64,000 bases of DNA from NCBI GenBank assembly GCA_025963725.1, contig JAOQAE010000003.1:186001-250000 (forward strand). Direction: 5' to 3'. The notes beneath the pieces are model-generated. The model was not told the origin of the DNA. It was given only the letters and a program-made list of their open reading frames with translations, and did no database searches. Shown here piece by piece: positions 8,258-18,328 of this stretch; the first letter of the stretch is position 1, and each line of letters starts with the position of its first letter. The position numbers and the translations under genes were made by a program. The stretch is from Bacteroidota bacterium (GTDB taxonomy: Bacteria; Bacteroidota; Bacteroidia; 2-12-FULL-35-15).

Positions 8258-8922
8258 GGCTGCTGCATTAATGCTTCCGCGAGCAGCAGGTCCTGCGGCG
8301 TGGTGATCTTGATGTTTTCCCTGTTGCCTTCCACAAGGTTTATTTTTTCTCCGAAGGCTTCCAGCACGGTGGCATCGTCGGTAAATTCGGGCTTGTACTC
8401 TTTCAGGAATGCTTTGCGCAGCAGGTCGGAATGGAAGCATTGCGGCGTTTGCACGATGCTGTAATGACTGCGGTCGACAGCGGTATTCTCTTTTCCCCTT
8501 ACCGATCTTAATGAATCGCTCACAGGAACGACAGGCGTTGCATTTCCCCATTTTTCAGCCGTTTCAAAGGCTCTCAGAATGGTGTCTTTGCTTACCAAAG
8601 GGCGCGCTGCATCGTGAATTCCCACGAGGCAGGCATCCGGAACAAGCGCCAGCCCGTTCTTCACAGAATGATAACGCGTTTCCCCTCCTGCAGCGAGCTC
8701 ATGCGCAATGCTGAAATTATGCTTTGTGCAAAGGGCTTTCCACTCAGCGTTCAGGCTCTCCGGTAAAACAATGATGATCTTGGCGTCGGGAAATGTATTC
8801 GTGAATTTTTCAACCGTATGCATCAGCACAGGCTTTCCCTTCAGCTCCATGAACTGTTTCGGAACGGCGCTGTTCATGCGTGTTCCGCTTCCTCCTGCAA
8901 CTATGATAATGTATTTTTTCAC
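8254..8922 (-). CDS. ispD: 2-C-methyl-D-erythritol 4-phosphate cytidylyltransferase
   Basis: Third step of the MEP pathway to isoprenoids: joins CTP and methylerythritol phosphate. The 222-residue length is standard. The nucleotide-binding loop IIVAGGSGTRM is at about residues 6-16, with PKQF following; VGIHDAARPLV (about 120-130) and VPVSDSLR (about 152-159) are the other family motifs. dxs, the first step of the same pathway, is at 53730-55661. It is convergent with the amidohydrolase gene and overlaps it by four bases. A dispersed hairpin repeat occupies the upstream space, so the promoter is not obvious. Confidence 0.96.
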   Translation of the reverse strand: MKKYIIIVAGGSGTRMNSAVPKQFMELKGKPVLMHTVEKFTNTFPDAKIIIVLPESLNAEWKALCTKHNFSIAHELAAGGETRYHSVKNGLALVPDACLVGIHDAARPLVSKDTILRAFETAEKWGNATPVVPVSDSLRSVRGKENTAVDRSHYSIVQTPQCFHSDLLRKAFLKEYKPEFTDDATVLEAFGEKINLVEGNRENIKITTPQDLLLAEALMQQP

Positions 8923-8962
8923 GGACTATGTATTAGTTTATGAATTGAAGCAAGATGTTTAA

Positions 8963-9049
8963 GTCACTTCGAGTTCGACCGAAGGGAGAGTATCGAGAAG
9001 TACCAGTTCTCGATACTTTCGCCAGAAAAAGGCGAAAACTCGAACTGAC
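8963..9049. repeat. Dispersed TTCGAG palindromic element, copy 2
   Basis: Starts GTCACTTCGAG with TATCGAGAAG in the left arm and TTCTCGATAC in the right arm, ending CTCGAACTGAC; same layout as the copy at 2226-2315. An inner TTTCGCC...GGCGAAA adds a second small stem. It separates ispD from the end of queA. Confidence 0.85.
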
Positions 9050-9127
9050 GTATCGACATTCTCCAAAAAGAAAAATGGTCAATGATCATTCATTGCTGAA
9101 TAACCATTAACCATTTGCTTTAATTTA

Positions 9128-10177
9128 CTACAGGATCAGCATGGCATCGCCATACGAGTAGAAATGATATTTTTCCTTGATCGCTTCCTTGTATGCTTTC
9201 ATGATCAGCTCATATCCGCCGAACGCGCAAACCATCATCAGCAATGTGGATTCAGGCGTATGGAAGTTGGTGATCATACAATTTGCAACACTGAAATCGT
9301 AAGGAGGAAAAATGAACTTATTGGTCCAGCCGGCGTATGGCTTCACGTAACCGTCGGTAGACACCGATGTTTCGATCGCACGCATGGTGGTTGTTCCAAC
9401 GGCACATACTTTCTTTTTATTCTCACGGGCCTTGTTCACAATCGCGCATTCCTTGTCGGTGATCAGCACCTGCTCGGAATCCATTTTGTGCTTGGTAAGG
9501 TCTTCCACCTCAACGGTGCGGAATGTTCCAAGCCCCACGTGAAGCGTTACTGTTGCGAAGTTCACGCCTTTCAATTCGAGGCGCTTCAGCAATTCGCGGC
9601 TGAAGTGCAAACCAGCGGTAGGAGCTGCAACAGCGCCTTCGTTCTTTGCATAAACCGTTTGGTAACGGTCTTTATCATCTTCGGTAGGCTTGCGCTTGAT
9701 GTATTTCGGAAGCGGTGTTTCGCCCATCTCCTCGAGTGTCTGGCGGAACTCTTCATAAGAGCCGTCGAACAGGAAACGCAGCGTGCGGCCGCGTGAAGTG
9801 GTATTGTCAATTACTTCTGCAACCAATGTATCATCGTCGCCAAAGTATAATTTATTTCCGATCCTGATCTTACGCGCAGGGTCTACAAGCACATCCCAGA
9901 GGCGGCTTTCGGCATTGAGCTCACGCAGCAGGAACACTTCGATCTTTGCGCCTGTTTTTTCCTTGTTGCCGTACATACGTGCAGGAAAAACCTTGGTGTC
10001 ATTCAGGATCATGCAATCGCCATCATTAAAGTAGCTTAATACATCCTTGAACTTTTTGTGCTCGATCTTTCCTGTTTTACGGTGGATCACCATCAGCTTC
10101 GCTTCATCGCGGTTCTTTGATGGGGTTTCTGCCAGTAATTCTTTCGGAAGATTGAATTTGAATTGGGATAACTTCAT
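9128..10177 (-). CDS. queA: tRNA preQ1(34) S-adenosylmethionine ribosyltransferase-isomerase
   Basis: Transfers and rearranges the ribosyl part of SAM onto 7-aminomethyl-7-deazaguanine in tRNA, making epoxyqueuosine. The 349-residue length is normal. Family motifs seen are [20 protein letters not shown] at the start, [15 protein letters not shown] (about residues 53-67), [11 protein letters not shown] (about 183-193), [11 protein letters not shown] (about 212-222) and [13 protein letters not shown] (about 305-317). It belongs to the ftsX-DUF3098-uppP-truB-queA order, but has its own promoter (TTG 20 bases before TACATTTG at 10280-10310) and a leader near 100 bases. No queuosine-type riboswitch was seen in that leader. 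Confidence 0.97.
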   Translation of the reverse strand: MKLSQFKFNLPKELLAETPSKNRDEAKLMVIHRKTGKIEHKKFKDVLSYFNDGDCMILNDTKVFPARMYGNKEKTGAKIEVFLLRELNAESRLWDVLVDPARKIRIGNKLYFGDDDTLVAEVIDNTTSRGRTLRFLFDGSYEEFRQTLEEMGETPLPKYIKRKPTEDDKDRYQTVYAKNEGAVAAPTAGLHFSRELLKRLELKGVNFATVTLHVGLGTFRTVEVEDLTKHKMDSEQVLITDKECAIVNKARENKKKVCAVGTTTMRAIETSVSTDGYVKPYAGWTNKFIFPPYDFSVANCMITNFHTPESTLLMMVCAFGGYELIMKAYKEAIKEKYHFYSYGDAMLIL

Positions 10178-10279
10178 ACGGGGTGTTTTTGTATAAGAAG
10201 TTATGGAATTTGCAGAACGGGGGATGTCCTAACGCCTTTCATAAATCTTACGGGATTAATGATTATTTAAACAAGGGCG

Positions 10280-10310
10280 CAAATGTACTATCAAAAAGAG
10301 GGGATGTCAA
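10280..10310 (-). promoter_or_regulatory. Promoter for queA
   Basis: Minus-strand TTG (10308-10310), 20-base spacer, then TACATTTG (10280-10287). This fits the Bacteroidota sigma-A pattern well. The predicted leader to the queA ATG is about 95-100 bases. Confidence 0.72.
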
Positions 10311-10375
10311 TAAAAATCGCGTTTATTTTACCAGGCGGCATTGCAGCGATCTTATTATTCCTGCACATTACGACA

Positions 10376-11077
10376 TTAACCTAATATGCTTTTCTCAAAT
10401 TCTTCCAGCGACAGCGCATCCTCCAGCCTGTATTGCCCGATCCTCGTGCGGCACAAAGCTGTTAAATGCGCACCGCTTTTTAATGCCTCGCCGAAATCCC
10501 TTGCGAGTGAACGGATGTAGGTGCCTTTGCTGCAAACTACTTTAAAATCCACTTCCGGCAATGCAATGCGCGTGATCGTAAACTCCGTGATCGTTACTTC
10601 CTTCGGCTTGATTTCCGCCGTTTTGCCCGCCCTTGCAATGTCATAAGCGCGCTTGCCATCTATCTTGATGGCCGAATACAAAGGCGGCGTTTGCTGGATC
10701 GCTCCCGTGAATTGTTTGGTGGTTTCCTTTATCAGCTCGTCGGTGATGTGCTCCGTGGGATAATGCGCATCTATTTCCTTTTCGAGGTCATAGCAGGGTG
10801 TTGTTGCCCCAATGTAAAACGTTCCGGTATATTCCTTTTCCTGCGCCTGGTAGCTTTCGATGTTGCGCGTTTGCTTGCCGGTGCAGACAATGAGGAGCCC
10901 TGTAGCCAGCGGATCAAGAGTGCCCGCATGGCCGATCTTCAGCCAGGCTTTTTCCCCGCCTTCCATTTTCCGCTCACCGTTCCGGATCAGGTACTTCATT
11001 TTATTGACCACCTGGAAGGATGTCCAGGTAAGCGGCTTATTAATAAGGACAACCTGCCCTGCTCTGAAATCTTTCAT
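10376..11077 (-). CDS. truB: tRNA pseudouridine(55) synthase
   Basis: Makes pseudouridine 55 in the T-loop of tRNAs. It is 233 residues, the short form lacking a C-terminal PUA extension. The catalytic segment KIGHAGTLDPLATGLL (about residues 47-62) carries the essential Asp, preceded by INKPLTWTSFQVVNK; LYSAIKIDGKRAYDIAR (about 134-150) and KGTYIRSLARDFGEAL (about 188-203) are the other family motifs. It starts 13 bases after uppP on the same strand, which supports co-transcription within the ftsX to queA run. Confidence 0.97.
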   Translation of the reverse strand: MKDFRAGQVVLINKPLTWTSFQVVNKMKYLIRNGERKMEGGEKAWLKIGHAGTLDPLATGLLIVCTGKQTRNIESYQAQEKEYTGTFYIGATTPCYDLEKEIDAHYPTEHITDELIKETTKQFTGAIQQTPPLYSAIKIDGKRAYDIARAGKTAEIKPKEVTITEFTITRIALPEVDFKVVCSKGTYIRSLARDFGEALKSGAHLTALCRTRIGQYRLEDALSLEEFEKSILG

Positions 11078-11090
11078 GGGATGTAAATTA

Positions 11091-11882
11091 TCAGGCGGTC
11101 AGCTCCATTCCCGTGTACAACGCATACACAAGAAATAACACACCCAGCACAATCCGGTAGTAGCCGAAATGCTTAAAGCCGTATTTATTCAGGAAAGCAA
11201 TGAAGCCTTTAACGGCCACAATTGCCACAACAAAGGCCACAAATGCGCCTAACAGAAGAATTGTAATGTCATCGTGGTGAATATTGTCCTTTTCCTTTAA
11301 CAGGTCGTACCCCGATGCCGCGAACATGGTTGGGATGGCCAGTAAAAAGGAGAACTCTGCCGCCTGCCTGCGGTCGAAGCCGGAAAACACACCGCCGAAG
11401 ATGGTTGCTGCTGCGCGCGACACGCCGGGGATCATGGATACGCACTGGATCAGCCCGATCTTCACTGCGCCGGCATAGCTGATGTCTTCCACCTCCTTGT
11501 ACTCCGATCTTTTTTGTTCGCTCCATTTGTCGAGCAGGATCAGCACCACCCCGCCAATGATCAGCGAAATGCTCACCGTAAAGGGATTGAACAGGTAATG
11601 CTTAATGGCCTTGTATGCGAGCAGCCCGATAATGCCTGTTGGTAAAAAGGCAACGGCCAGCTTAAGGTAAATGTTGATGCCGACAAAAAAGCGCTTGATG
11701 TATAGGAGGAGCACCGCCATGATGGCGCCGAGCTGGATCACGATCTCGAATGTTTTGGCGAAATTGGGATCCTGCACTTTCATCAGCGATTGTGCAAGGA
11801 TCATGTGGCCGGTGGAAGAAACAGGAAGGAATTCCGTAATTCCCTCGATGATCGCAATAATAATGGCCTGGATGTATGTCAT
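11091..11882 (-). CDS. uppP: Undecaprenyl-diphosphate phosphatase
   Basis: Integral membrane enzyme of the BacA/UppP family that recycles undecaprenyl diphosphate to the monophosphate carrier for peptidoglycan; loss gives bacitracin sensitivity. The 263-residue length fits, with about seven to eight membrane segments. The family active-site motifs are EGITEFLPVSSTGHM (residues 13-27) and the PGVSRAAATIFGGVFSG segment (about 155-171) with its conserved Arg. It lies between DUF3098 and truB. uppS, which makes the lipid, is at 37780 in this window. A 32-bp repeat fills the gap before it. Confidence 0.97.
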   Translation of the reverse strand: MTYIQAIIIAIIEGITEFLPVSSTGHMILAQSLMKVQDPNFAKTFEIVIQLGAIMAVLLLYIKRFFVGINIYLKLAVAFLPTGIIGLLAYKAIKHYLFNPFTVSISLIIGGVVLILLDKWSEQKRSEYKEVEDISYAGAVKIGLIQCVSMIPGVSRAAATIFGGVFSGFDRRQAAEFSFLLAIPTMFAASGYDLLKEKDNIHHDDITILLLGAFVAFVVAIVAVKGFIAFLNKYGFKHFGYYRIVLGVLFLVYALYTGMELTA

Positions 11883-11900
11883 GGTATGAAGCTCAATCTT

Positions 11901-11932
11901 CTCCCTCTCCTTTGGAGAGGGCCGGGGTGAGG
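11901..11932. repeat. 32-bp CTCCCTCTCC dispersed repeat, copy 1
   Basis: Begins CTCCCTCTCC, with a CTCTCC/GGAGAG palindrome in the middle (TCTCCTTTGGAGAG), and ends GGGGTGAGG. Copies with one or two changes are at 14463-14494 (inside leuS) and 34415-34446. Located between DUF3098 and uppP. Confidence 0.9.
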
Positions 11933-11936
11933 TAGT

Positions 11937-12179
11937 TTAGTCTTTCGGGCGTTTCATGATCCCGAAAAGCACCACAACAAACCCTGCTAAGATCACGATC
12001 GGGGAAAGGGTGATCCTTCTGAAGCTGAAGATCTCATCTGCATTGAATTTGGTAGGGTCATCCGAGCCGCCGCCGATCATCAGGCAATAGCCGATCACCA
12101 CTATCACAACACCTGCGATCAGGATCTGGTAATTCTCTCTTCCAAATGCAAAACCCGGTTTTTTAGTCTCTTTGCTCAT
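11937..12179 (-). CDS. DUF3098 small membrane protein
   Basis: An 80-residue Bacteroidota protein of family DUF3098, function unknown. It has two membrane segments: YQILIAGVVIVVIGYCLMIGG (about residues 17-37) and TLSPIVILAGFVVVLFGIM (about 57-75), ending with a basic tail. The gene lies between ftsX and uppP in a conserved order. Its constant place next to ftsX suggests an envelope or division role, but that is context only. Confidence 0.9.
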   Translation of the reverse strand: MSKETKKPGFAFGRENYQILIAGVVIVVIGYCLMIGGGSDDPTKFNADEIFSFRRITLSPIVILAGFVVVLFGIMKRPKD

Positions 12180-12266
12180 TACTTCAGTTTTTTTTAGTAT
12201 CGCAAATGTAATTAAATTTAGGAAATGGGATTGTTAAAAAAAGTTAGTGCGAACAGCCCACGTTCC

Positions 12267-12368
12267 ACCACCCCTGTCCCCTCCTTCGAGGAGGGGAATG
12301 CATCGCGTAAAGAAGTAGCATATCAGTTAGCAGAATGAGCTCCCTCCTTTTAGGAGGGTTGGGGTGGT
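12267..12368. repeat. Bipartite ACCACCCC palindromic element, copy 1
   Basis: Two hairpin-forming halves: ACCACCCCTGTCCCCTCC with GGAGGGGAAT, then about 40 bases later CTCCCTCCTTTTAGGAGGG with GGGGTGGT at the end. The outer ends are inverted repeats of each other (ACCACCCC / GGGGTGGT). Related copies are at 33501, 43387 and 44086. It lies between ftsX and DUF3098. Confidence 0.85.
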
Positions 12369-12372
12369 ACTT

Positions 12373-13242
12373 TTAAAAATACAACTCATCCGACTTCAAC
12401 CGCAAATACTTCCTCACGGCCAATGAAGTGCTGATCCAGGAGATCAGGATCCCCAAAATGATCACCAGCCCGAAAAGCGTTGCCAGCATGTTCTGGTCCT
12501 GCAGCTCCGCAAGCTCCGGCATCTGCTTCTGTGCAAAATACAGCACGCCGATCAGCATCAGGATCGCGATGATGGCGCCGTAAATGCCGTGCTTGATGCC
12601 ATTGAGCACGAAAGGCCGCCGGATGAATCCCTGCGTTGCCCCTACCAGCTGCATGGTTTTTATAATAAAGCGCTTGCTGTAAATGGAGAGCCGGATGGTA
12701 TTGTTGATCAGCGCCAGCGCAATGATCATAAGCAGCGAGCTGAAGCCGAGGATCACAAGGCTGATCTTCTGCACGTTTTCATTGATGATGCTTACCAGCG
12801 ATTTCTGGTAGATCACCTCTTTCACCAGCTTGGTATCAAGCATATCTTTTTCGATCCAGGCGAGACTGTCGGCATTGGCATATTCCGCCTTTAAATGCAC
12901 ATTGATGGACGAAAGCAATGGATTGAAGCCGAGGAAATCGATAAAATCTTCGCCAAGGTCTTTCTGTAAACGGGCCGCAGCCTCCTCCTTCGTAATGAAC
13001 TCTGTGGATTTCACATAGACTGAAGCATCCAGTGTTTTCTGCATTTTCGCCACATCCACATCCTTCACACTGTCGTTCAGGATCACCTGGAAACCAATGT
13101 TCTCCTTCACATTATTGGAAAGCTGCCGGGTATTTAAAATGATGATCCCCAGCAAGCCCAGCATGAACAGCACCAGCGAAAGGCTTACTATTGTTGTGAT
13201 GGATGCCCCCGTTAACCTGCGCTTTGAATATTTATCTGACAC
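12373..13242 (-). CDS. ftsX: Cell division permease FtsX
   Basis: Membrane partner of FtsE in the complex that activates peptidoglycan hydrolases at the septum. It is 289 residues with an N-terminal membrane segment (TTIVSLSLVLFMLGLLGIII, about residues 16-35), a periplasmic domain of about 120 residues, then three membrane segments from about residue 165. The ending LRLKSDELYF and the central YSKRFIIKTMQLVGATQGFI segment (about 188-207) are family marks. It opens the run ftsX-DUF3098-uppP-truB-queA; ftsE is not in this window. Confidence 0.95.
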   Translation of the reverse strand: MSDKYSKRRLTGASITTIVSLSLVLFMLGLLGIIILNTRQLSNNVKENIGFQVILNDSVKDVDVAKMQKTLDASVYVKSTEFITKEEAAARLQKDLGEDFIDFLGFNPLLSSINVHLKAEYANADSLAWIEKDMLDTKLVKEVIYQKSLVSIINENVQKISLVILGFSSLLMIIALALINNTIRLSIYSKRFIIKTMQLVGATQGFIRRPFVLNGIKHGIYGAIIAILMLIGVLYFAQKQMPELAELQDQNMLATLFGLVIILGILISWISTSLAVRKYLRLKSDELYF

Positions 13243-13335
13243 GTTCTTTATTTTTCTGCCACTAAATTAAGTGATAAACCCGCCTGCATTTTTAACAAGG
13301 CAAATTGAAATAAACAATCGGACGTTAATAACCCA

Positions 13336-13833
13336 TTATTTATTTCCTTTCCCTTTACCGGCCTTCTTATTGCCACTGCCGTTGCTACTGCCACTTCCCT
13401 TACTATTACCTTTCCCACTACTTCCACCTTTCGAGCCTTTTGATTTCATCGACTTTTTCATGGCGTGAAATTCTGCCGAGCCGGGCTTTATTCCCATCTC
13501 TTTCGCAATTGCTCCCCATCCTTTGGCCTTGTTGGTCTTGTAGGTCTCAACAACGGTTTCAAAAGGCCTGCCGATGCTTATCGATAGCTGCGCCGCCATA
13601 AAAAGATCACCCGGGCTCAGGATCCTGATCGCCTGCTCTATCTGCGATTTCGCAATGTTGAACTGCAGGGCAACATCATTCTTAAAAACATTGATGTCGA
13701 GCCTCGCACGGGCATCAACATCCGTAAGGATGCCATCCATTTCAACATCTCCTGTACTTGCTTTAAAGCTTAAAAGCTGCGCCTGCGCCATCGTTGCAAA
13801 ACTCACAAGTAATACCAGCATCATCTTTTTCAT
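13336..13833 (-). CDS. Exported hypothetical protein with Gly/Ser/Lys tail
   Basis: Not recognised. The ATG at 13831-13833 gives MKKMMLVLLVSFATMAQAQ, a signal peptide; a longer frame to 13920 is possible but would bury it. About 165 residues. The mature domain has predicted helices, including LSPGDLFMAAQLSISIGRPF and WGAIAKEMGIKPGSAEFH, which resemble small secreted helical domains of this phylum. The last 40 residues are low-complexity Gly, Ser, Lys and Asn (starting near MKSKGSKGGSSGKGNSKG), strongly basic and probably disordered. It lies between ftsX and leuS, transcribed away from leuS. Confidence 0.75.
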   Translation of the reverse strand: MKKMMLVLLVSFATMAQAQLLSFKASTGDVEMDGILTDVDARARLDINVFKNDVALQFNIAKSQIEQAIRILSPGDLFMAAQLSISIGRPFETVVETYKTNKAKGWGAIAKEMGIKPGSAEFHAMKKSMKSKGSKGGSSGKGNSKGSGSSNGSGNKKAGKGKGNK

Positions 13834-13962
13834 TTTTCTGATTTTAAGGGGTTCGGTCAAATGTAGCCTTTCTTCAATCGGCTTGAAGCCCTCCCGGCTT
13901 TTTTTATAAACAAAATCCATTTCGCTTTTCGTATATTCGCAATCTTAAAAATTTGAAACAAA

Positions 13963-16746
13963 ATGGAATACAATTTCAGGGAAACAGAAAAGAACTGGCA
14001 GGATTACTGGGCGAAAAATAAAACCTTCAAAGCGGAAAATGATTCCTCCAAGCCAAAATACTATGTGCTTGATATGTTCCCGTACCCAAGCGGTGCCGGC
14101 TTGCATGTAGGCCACCCGCTGGGCTACATCGCCTCCGATATATTTGCGCGCTACAAACGCCTGAAAGGCTTCAACGTGCTTCACCCGATGGGCTACGATT
14201 CATTCGGGCTTCCTGCCGAGCAATATGCCATCCAAACCGGGCAGCATCCCGAGATCACCACAAAAACAAACATTGCGCGCTACCGCGAGCAGCTTGATAA
14301 AATAGGCTTTTCCTTCGATTGGGGCCGCGAGGTGCGCACGTCTGATCCCTCGTATTACAAATGGACGCAGTGGATCTTCATCCAGCTCTTCAACTCCTGG
14401 TACAACCCCGAAACAAACAAAGCGGAGAACATCAGCACATTGATAGATAAGTTTCGGAACAACTCCCTCTCCTTTGGAGAGGGCCGGGCTGAGGCCTGGG
14501 ACAACCTTTCTGAAAAAGAGCAATCCGGCCTCTTGCTCGAATACCGCCTCGCATTCCTGAGCGATACCATGGTAAACTGGTGCCCGCAGCTGGGCACTGT
14601 ATTAGCCAATGAAGAAGTGAAGGACGGCGTTTCGGAACGCGGCGGCTATCCCGTGGAACGCAAGCTGATGAAGCAATGGAGCCTCCGCATTACGGCTTAT
14701 GCCGAGCGACTGCTGAACGACCTGGAGGGCATCGATTGGACAGAAAGCATCAAGGAAGCGCAGCGCAACTGGATCGGGAAATCGGAAGGAACATCCTTAA
14801 AGTTCAGGATCGAAAACTCAGATTCGGAGATCGAAGTGTTTACCACGCGACCGGATACGATCTTCGGAGTTTCTTTCGTAACGCTGGCTCCCGAGCATGA
14901 GCTGGTTGCAGCTGTTACAACGGCAGAACAGAAAAAAGCTGTGGAAGAATACATCACCTTTGCAAAGAACCGCAGCGAACGGGAACGGATGGCCGATGTT
15001 AAAAAGATCACTGGCGTGTTCACCGGCGGCTATGTGCTCCATCCCTTTACAGGAAAAAAAGTCCCGATCTGGATTGGCGATTACGTATTGGCCGGCTACG
15101 GAACAGGCGCTGTAATGGCAGTTCCGGGGCACGACTCCCGCGATTATGCCTTTGCAAAGCATTTCGACCTGCCCATCATTGAAGTGGTTGCAGGCGGCGA
15201 TCTTTCAAAAGAATCGTATGATGCCAAAGAAGGCAAGCTCATCAATTCCGATTTCTTAAACGGGCTCGAAGTGAAGGATGCGGTTAAAAAAGCGATCGCA
15301 GCCATCGGGGAAAAAGGCTTGGGCAAAGGCAAAACGAACTTCCGCCTGCGCGATGCGATCTTCGGCCGCCAACGCTACTGGGGCGAGCCGATCCCTGTTT
15401 ACTACACCGAAGACGGCATCCCGAAAGTGCTGGATGAAACCGAGCTGCCGCTGATCCTCCCGGAAGTGGATAAATACCTGCCGACCGAAACAGGCGAGCC
15501 GCCGCTGGCACGCGCAAAAGACTGGAAATACAAAGGCAAATTCGAATACGAATATTCCACCATGCCGGGCTGGGCTGGCTCTTCCTGGTACTTCCTGCGC
15601 TACATGGATGCGCATAACGATAAGGAATTTGCATCCCGCAAGGCAATTGACTACTGGCAGAACGTGGATCTCTACATCGGCGGCGCAGAGCATGCTACCG
15701 GGCATTTGCTGTATATCCGCTTCTGGACAAAATTCCTGTACGACCTCGGATTGATCCCCGTGACAGAACCCGCGAAAAAACTGATCAACCAGGGAATGAT
15801 CCAGGGTGTGAGCAGTTTTGTTTACCGCATCGGCCAGCGTGTTTTTATTTCAAAGAACAGGATTGGAAGCAAATTGTCGGAAGAAGAAATGAGCATGATA
15901 AATCCGGATGAAGACAACTTAACTCCACTGCCAATCCATGTGGATGTAAACATTGTAAACAACAATGTGCTCGACATTGAAGCCTTTAAAAACTGGCGGG
16001 AAGAATATAAAAATGCTGAATTTATTTTAGAAGACGGAAAATACATCTGCGGAAGCGAAGTGGAAAAAATGTCCAAATCAAAATGGAACGTTGTTTCCCC
16101 CGACACCATGGTGGAACAGTACGGCGCCGATGCATTGCGCCTGTATGAGATGTTCCTCGGTCCGCTGGAGCTTTCCAAGCCCTGGAACACCAACGGCATT
16201 TCCGGTGTTTCCAACTTCATGCGCAAGCTCTGGAGATTATATCACAATGGAGATACGCTGAACATCTCCGATGAAGCTCCTGCTAAGCCGGAATTGAAAG
16301 TGCTTCATAAAACCATCAAAAAGATCGTTCACGACATTGAAAATTTCTCCTTCAATACTTCCGTGAGCAATTTCATGATCTGCGTGAACGAGCTTACCGA
16401 ATTAAAATGCAACAAGCGCGCGATCCTGGAGCCGCTCGCCATCATCATCGCCCCTTATGCACCTCACATGGCGGAAGAGCTCTGGAAAAGGCTCGGACAT
16501 ACGGAGAGCATTACTTATGCGGCCTTCCCGGAATTCAGGGAAGAATACCTCGTGGAAAGCGCTTTCAATTATCCTGTTTCCATTAACGGCAAAACACGCT
16601 TCTTCCAGGAATACGATCTTTCCCTGTCGAAGGAAGATATTGAAAAAGAAGTACTTAATCTTGAGCAGACCCAGAAATACCTCGAGGGTAAAACCCCGAA
16701 GAAGATAATTGTGGTCCATAACAGGATCGTAAACATTGTGGTATAA
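13963..16746 (+). CDS. leuS: Leucyl-tRNA synthetase
   Basis: Charges tRNA-Leu with leucine. The 927 residues fit the bacterial enzyme. The HIGH-type motif is in [15 protein letters not shown] (HVGH at 48-51) and the KMSKS motif at about 702-706. An editing domain (about residues 225-420) includes TTRPDTIFG and [16 protein letters not shown]. Residues 168-178 ([11 protein letters not shown]) are translated from a copy of the 32-bp dispersed repeat at 14463-14494, inserted in frame within a stretch that is variable between relatives. A TATATTCG sequence at about 13932 may be the promoter. A strong terminator follows at 16787. Confidence 0.98.
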   Translation: MEYNFRETEKNWQDYWAKNKTFKAENDSSKPKYYVLDMFPYPSGAGLHVGHPLGYIASDIFARYKRLKGFNVLHPMGYDSFGLPAEQYAIQTGQHPEITTKTNIARYREQLDKIGFSFDWGREVRTSDPSYYKWTQWIFIQLFNSWYNPETNKAENISTLIDKFRNNSLSFGEGRAEAWDNLSEKEQSGLLLEYRLAFLSDTMVNWCPQLGTVLANEEVKDGVSERGGYPVERKLMKQWSLRITAYAERLLNDLEGIDWTESIKEAQRNWIGKSEGTSLKFRIENSDSEIEVFTTRPDTIFGVSFVTLAPEHELVAAVTTAEQKKAVEEYITFAKNRSERERMADVKKITGVFTGGYVLHPFTGKKVPIWIGDYVLAGYGTGAVMAVPGHDSRDYAFAKHFDLPIIEVVAGGDLSKESYDAKEGKLINSDFLNGLEVKDAVKKAIAAIGEKGLGKGKTNFRLRDAIFGRQRYWGEPIPVYYTEDGIPKVLDETELPLILPEVDKYLPTETGEPPLARAKDWKYKGKFEYEYSTMPGWAGSSWYFLRYMDAHNDKEFASRKAIDYWQNVDLYIGGAEHATGHLLYIRFWTKFLYDLGLIPVTEPAKKLINQGMIQGVSSFVYRIGQRVFISKNRIGSKLSEEEMSMINPDEDNLTPLPIHVDVNIVNNNVLDIEAFKNWREEYKNAEFILEDGKYICGSEVEKMSKSKWNVVSPDTMVEQYGADALRLYEMFLGPLELSKPWNTNGISGVSNFMRKLWRLYHNGDTLNISDEAPAKPELKVLHKTIKKIVHDIENFSFNTSVSNFMICVNELTELKCNKRAILEPLAIIIAPYAPHMAEELWKRLGHTESITYAAFPEFREEYLVESAFNYPVSINGKTRFFQEYDLSLSKEDIEKEVLNLEQTQKYLEGKTPKKIIVVHNRIVNIVV
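14463..14494. repeat. 32-bp CTCCCTCTCC dispersed repeat, copy 2, within leuS
   Basis: Matches the copy at 11901-11932 with one visible change (GGGG to GGGC near the end). It is read in frame as leucyl-tRNA synthetase residues 168-178. The surrounding gene is intact. Confidence 0.88.
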
Positions 16747-16786
16747 TACCGCAGCTGAGTTGCAAAAGAATTTTGATTCATTTATC

Positions 16787-16824
16787 CGGATAACGCAATG
16801 ATTAGTATTGCGTTATCCGTTTTT
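16787..16824 (+). terminator. Rho-independent terminator after leuS
   Basis: Perfect 13-bp stem CGGATAACGCAAT / ATTGCGTTATCCG (16787-16799 and 16807-16819), 7-base loop, then TTTTT. It is 40 bases after the leuS stop. Confidence 0.88.
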
Positions 16825-16854
16825 ATTTTGTATTTTAGCTGAAAATATGCTAAG

Positions 16855-18309
16855 ATGAAAAAATTACTCTCCGGACTCCTTTTGTCCTTCTTACTGATAA
16901 CTTCACATGCTGGTGCACAGAATGTTGCGATCAACACTACCGGCGCTGCCGCAGTTGCATCTGCGATCCTCGACATCAGCTCAACCTCTGCCGGGCTTTT
17001 GATCCCGAGAATGACCGCAGGACAGCGCGCGGCCATCGCCGCTCCTGCAACAGGGCTTATTGTATACCAGACAGATGCAGGCACCATGGGTGCAGGCTTT
17101 TATTTCTATAACGGTGCTGCCTGGACTCCATGGAGCACGAACTCCGGCGGCTGGGGACTGGCAGGAAATGCCGGAACTGCAATTGCAACCAATTTTATAG
17201 GAACCACCGACAACGTGGCCTTTGCCGTAAGATCAAATAATGTGGAACGTTTCCGCTTCAATACAAACGGTGAAGTAATAGCCGGCAATACCGCATCTCC
17301 TTATGTAGGCGACCTGCTGATCGGATACGGGACTGCCGCTAATCCATTCGGTGTGAACGGCTATACAGCCCTTGACGGCTCGGGAACATGGGGTGAAGTA
17401 CTTACAGGTTCAGCTACTAACTATTCTGCAGTACAGGGTGTTTACGGAGGTTCCGGCGTAGGATCCGGTGCCTTTGGTAACTATGCAGGTAGCAATACCA
17501 ATGTTTTACGCGCGGGCGTATCCGGTGTGGTTACAACTCCCGCGGCCACAGGGGGAGGTACTGGTGTGTACGGTGCCAACCAGCTCACCAGCGGGAACCA
17601 GCACATGGGTATCTATGGTACCTACAACGGATTGTCCTACGGCCTCGCAGTTGTAGGTGTTGCCTTTGGCGGCGGGATCCCTGGCGGAAACAATGACATT
17701 GCCGTAGTTGGCTGGAGGTCCAACAACGCGAACTACAGCGGCTATTACAATGGTAACCACGTGATCGCCAATGGTACAAAATCCGCATCGGTTGGTACAA
17801 GCAAGGGAAACCAATTGCTGTACTGTGCTGAAAGCCCTGAAGTATGGTTCGAGGATATCGGGAGCGGACAATTAATAAACGGCGAAGTAACGATCAATCT
17901 CGATCCTTTATTCCTTGAAACAATTGTAGTGGATGAAAAGCACCCGATGCACGTGTTCATCCAGATGGAAGGCGAATCAAACGATGTATATGTGGTTCCG
18001 GGAACAACCAGCTTCACTGTAAAAGAACGCAACCACGGAACTTCCAACGCAAAATTCTCCTACAGGATCATGGCAAAACGCATGAACTTCCAGGATCACC
18101 GCTTCGGCAACGACCCGGTGTGGGGCGCAGGAGATACCCGCCAGTACTCACAATACGCAACACCTCCTCCTGTAGATTATTCTGAAAATGTAAAATTCCA
18201 GGAAGAGCAGAAAAAGAACTACAAGCCTACACCAATGCCGCAGGGCTTCATCGATTATTTCCAGCTGCAGAAAGAGGGAGCACAACTTGAGCTGATCAAG
18301 CATAAATAG
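16855..18309 (+). CDS. Secreted repeat-rich surface protein, function unknown
   Basis: A 484-residue exported protein. Signal peptide: [19 protein letters not shown] (to about residue 22). Next comes the phylum-typical block [20 protein letters not shown] with [15 protein letters not shown] and GLIVYQTD, found in secreted Bacteroidota proteins with tail-fibre-like organisation. A Gly/Asn-rich central region (about residues 140-300) is followed by a compact C-terminal domain ([20 protein letters not shown] to about 435) and a tail ending QLELIKHK. No T9SS sorting domain was seen at the C-terminus, unlike the next gene. The two genes, 19 bases apart, probably form an operon. Confidence 0.8.
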   Translation: MKKLLSGLLLSFLLITSHAGAQNVAINTTGAAAVASAILDISSTSAGLLIPRMTAGQRAAIAAPATGLIVYQTDAGTMGAGFYFYNGAAWTPWSTNSGGWGLAGNAGTAIATNFIGTTDNVAFAVRSNNVERFRFNTNGEVIAGNTASPYVGDLLIGYGTAANPFGVNGYTALDGSGTWGEVLTGSATNYSAVQGVYGGSGVGSGAFGNYAGSNTNVLRAGVSGVVTTPAATGGGTGVYGANQLTSGNQHMGIYGTYNGLSYGLAVVGVAFGGGIPGGNNDIAVVGWRSNNANYSGYYNGNHVIANGTKSASVGTSKGNQLLYCAESPEVWFEDIGSGQLINGEVTINLDPLFLETIVVDEKHPMHVFIQMEGESNDVYVVPGTTSFTVKERNHGTSNAKFSYRIMAKRMNFQDHRFGNDPVWGAGDTRQYSQYATPPPVDYSENVKFQEEQKKNYKPTPMPQGFIDYFQLQKEGAQLELIKHK

Positions 18310-18328
18310 AATGCATATAGTTTTAAAA

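Noticed and set aside
10178-10375. Possible preQ1 riboswitch in the queA leader
   Set aside because: The leader has neither the preQ1-I hairpin-pseudoknot sequence nor another recognisable aptamer; only a promoter was supported.
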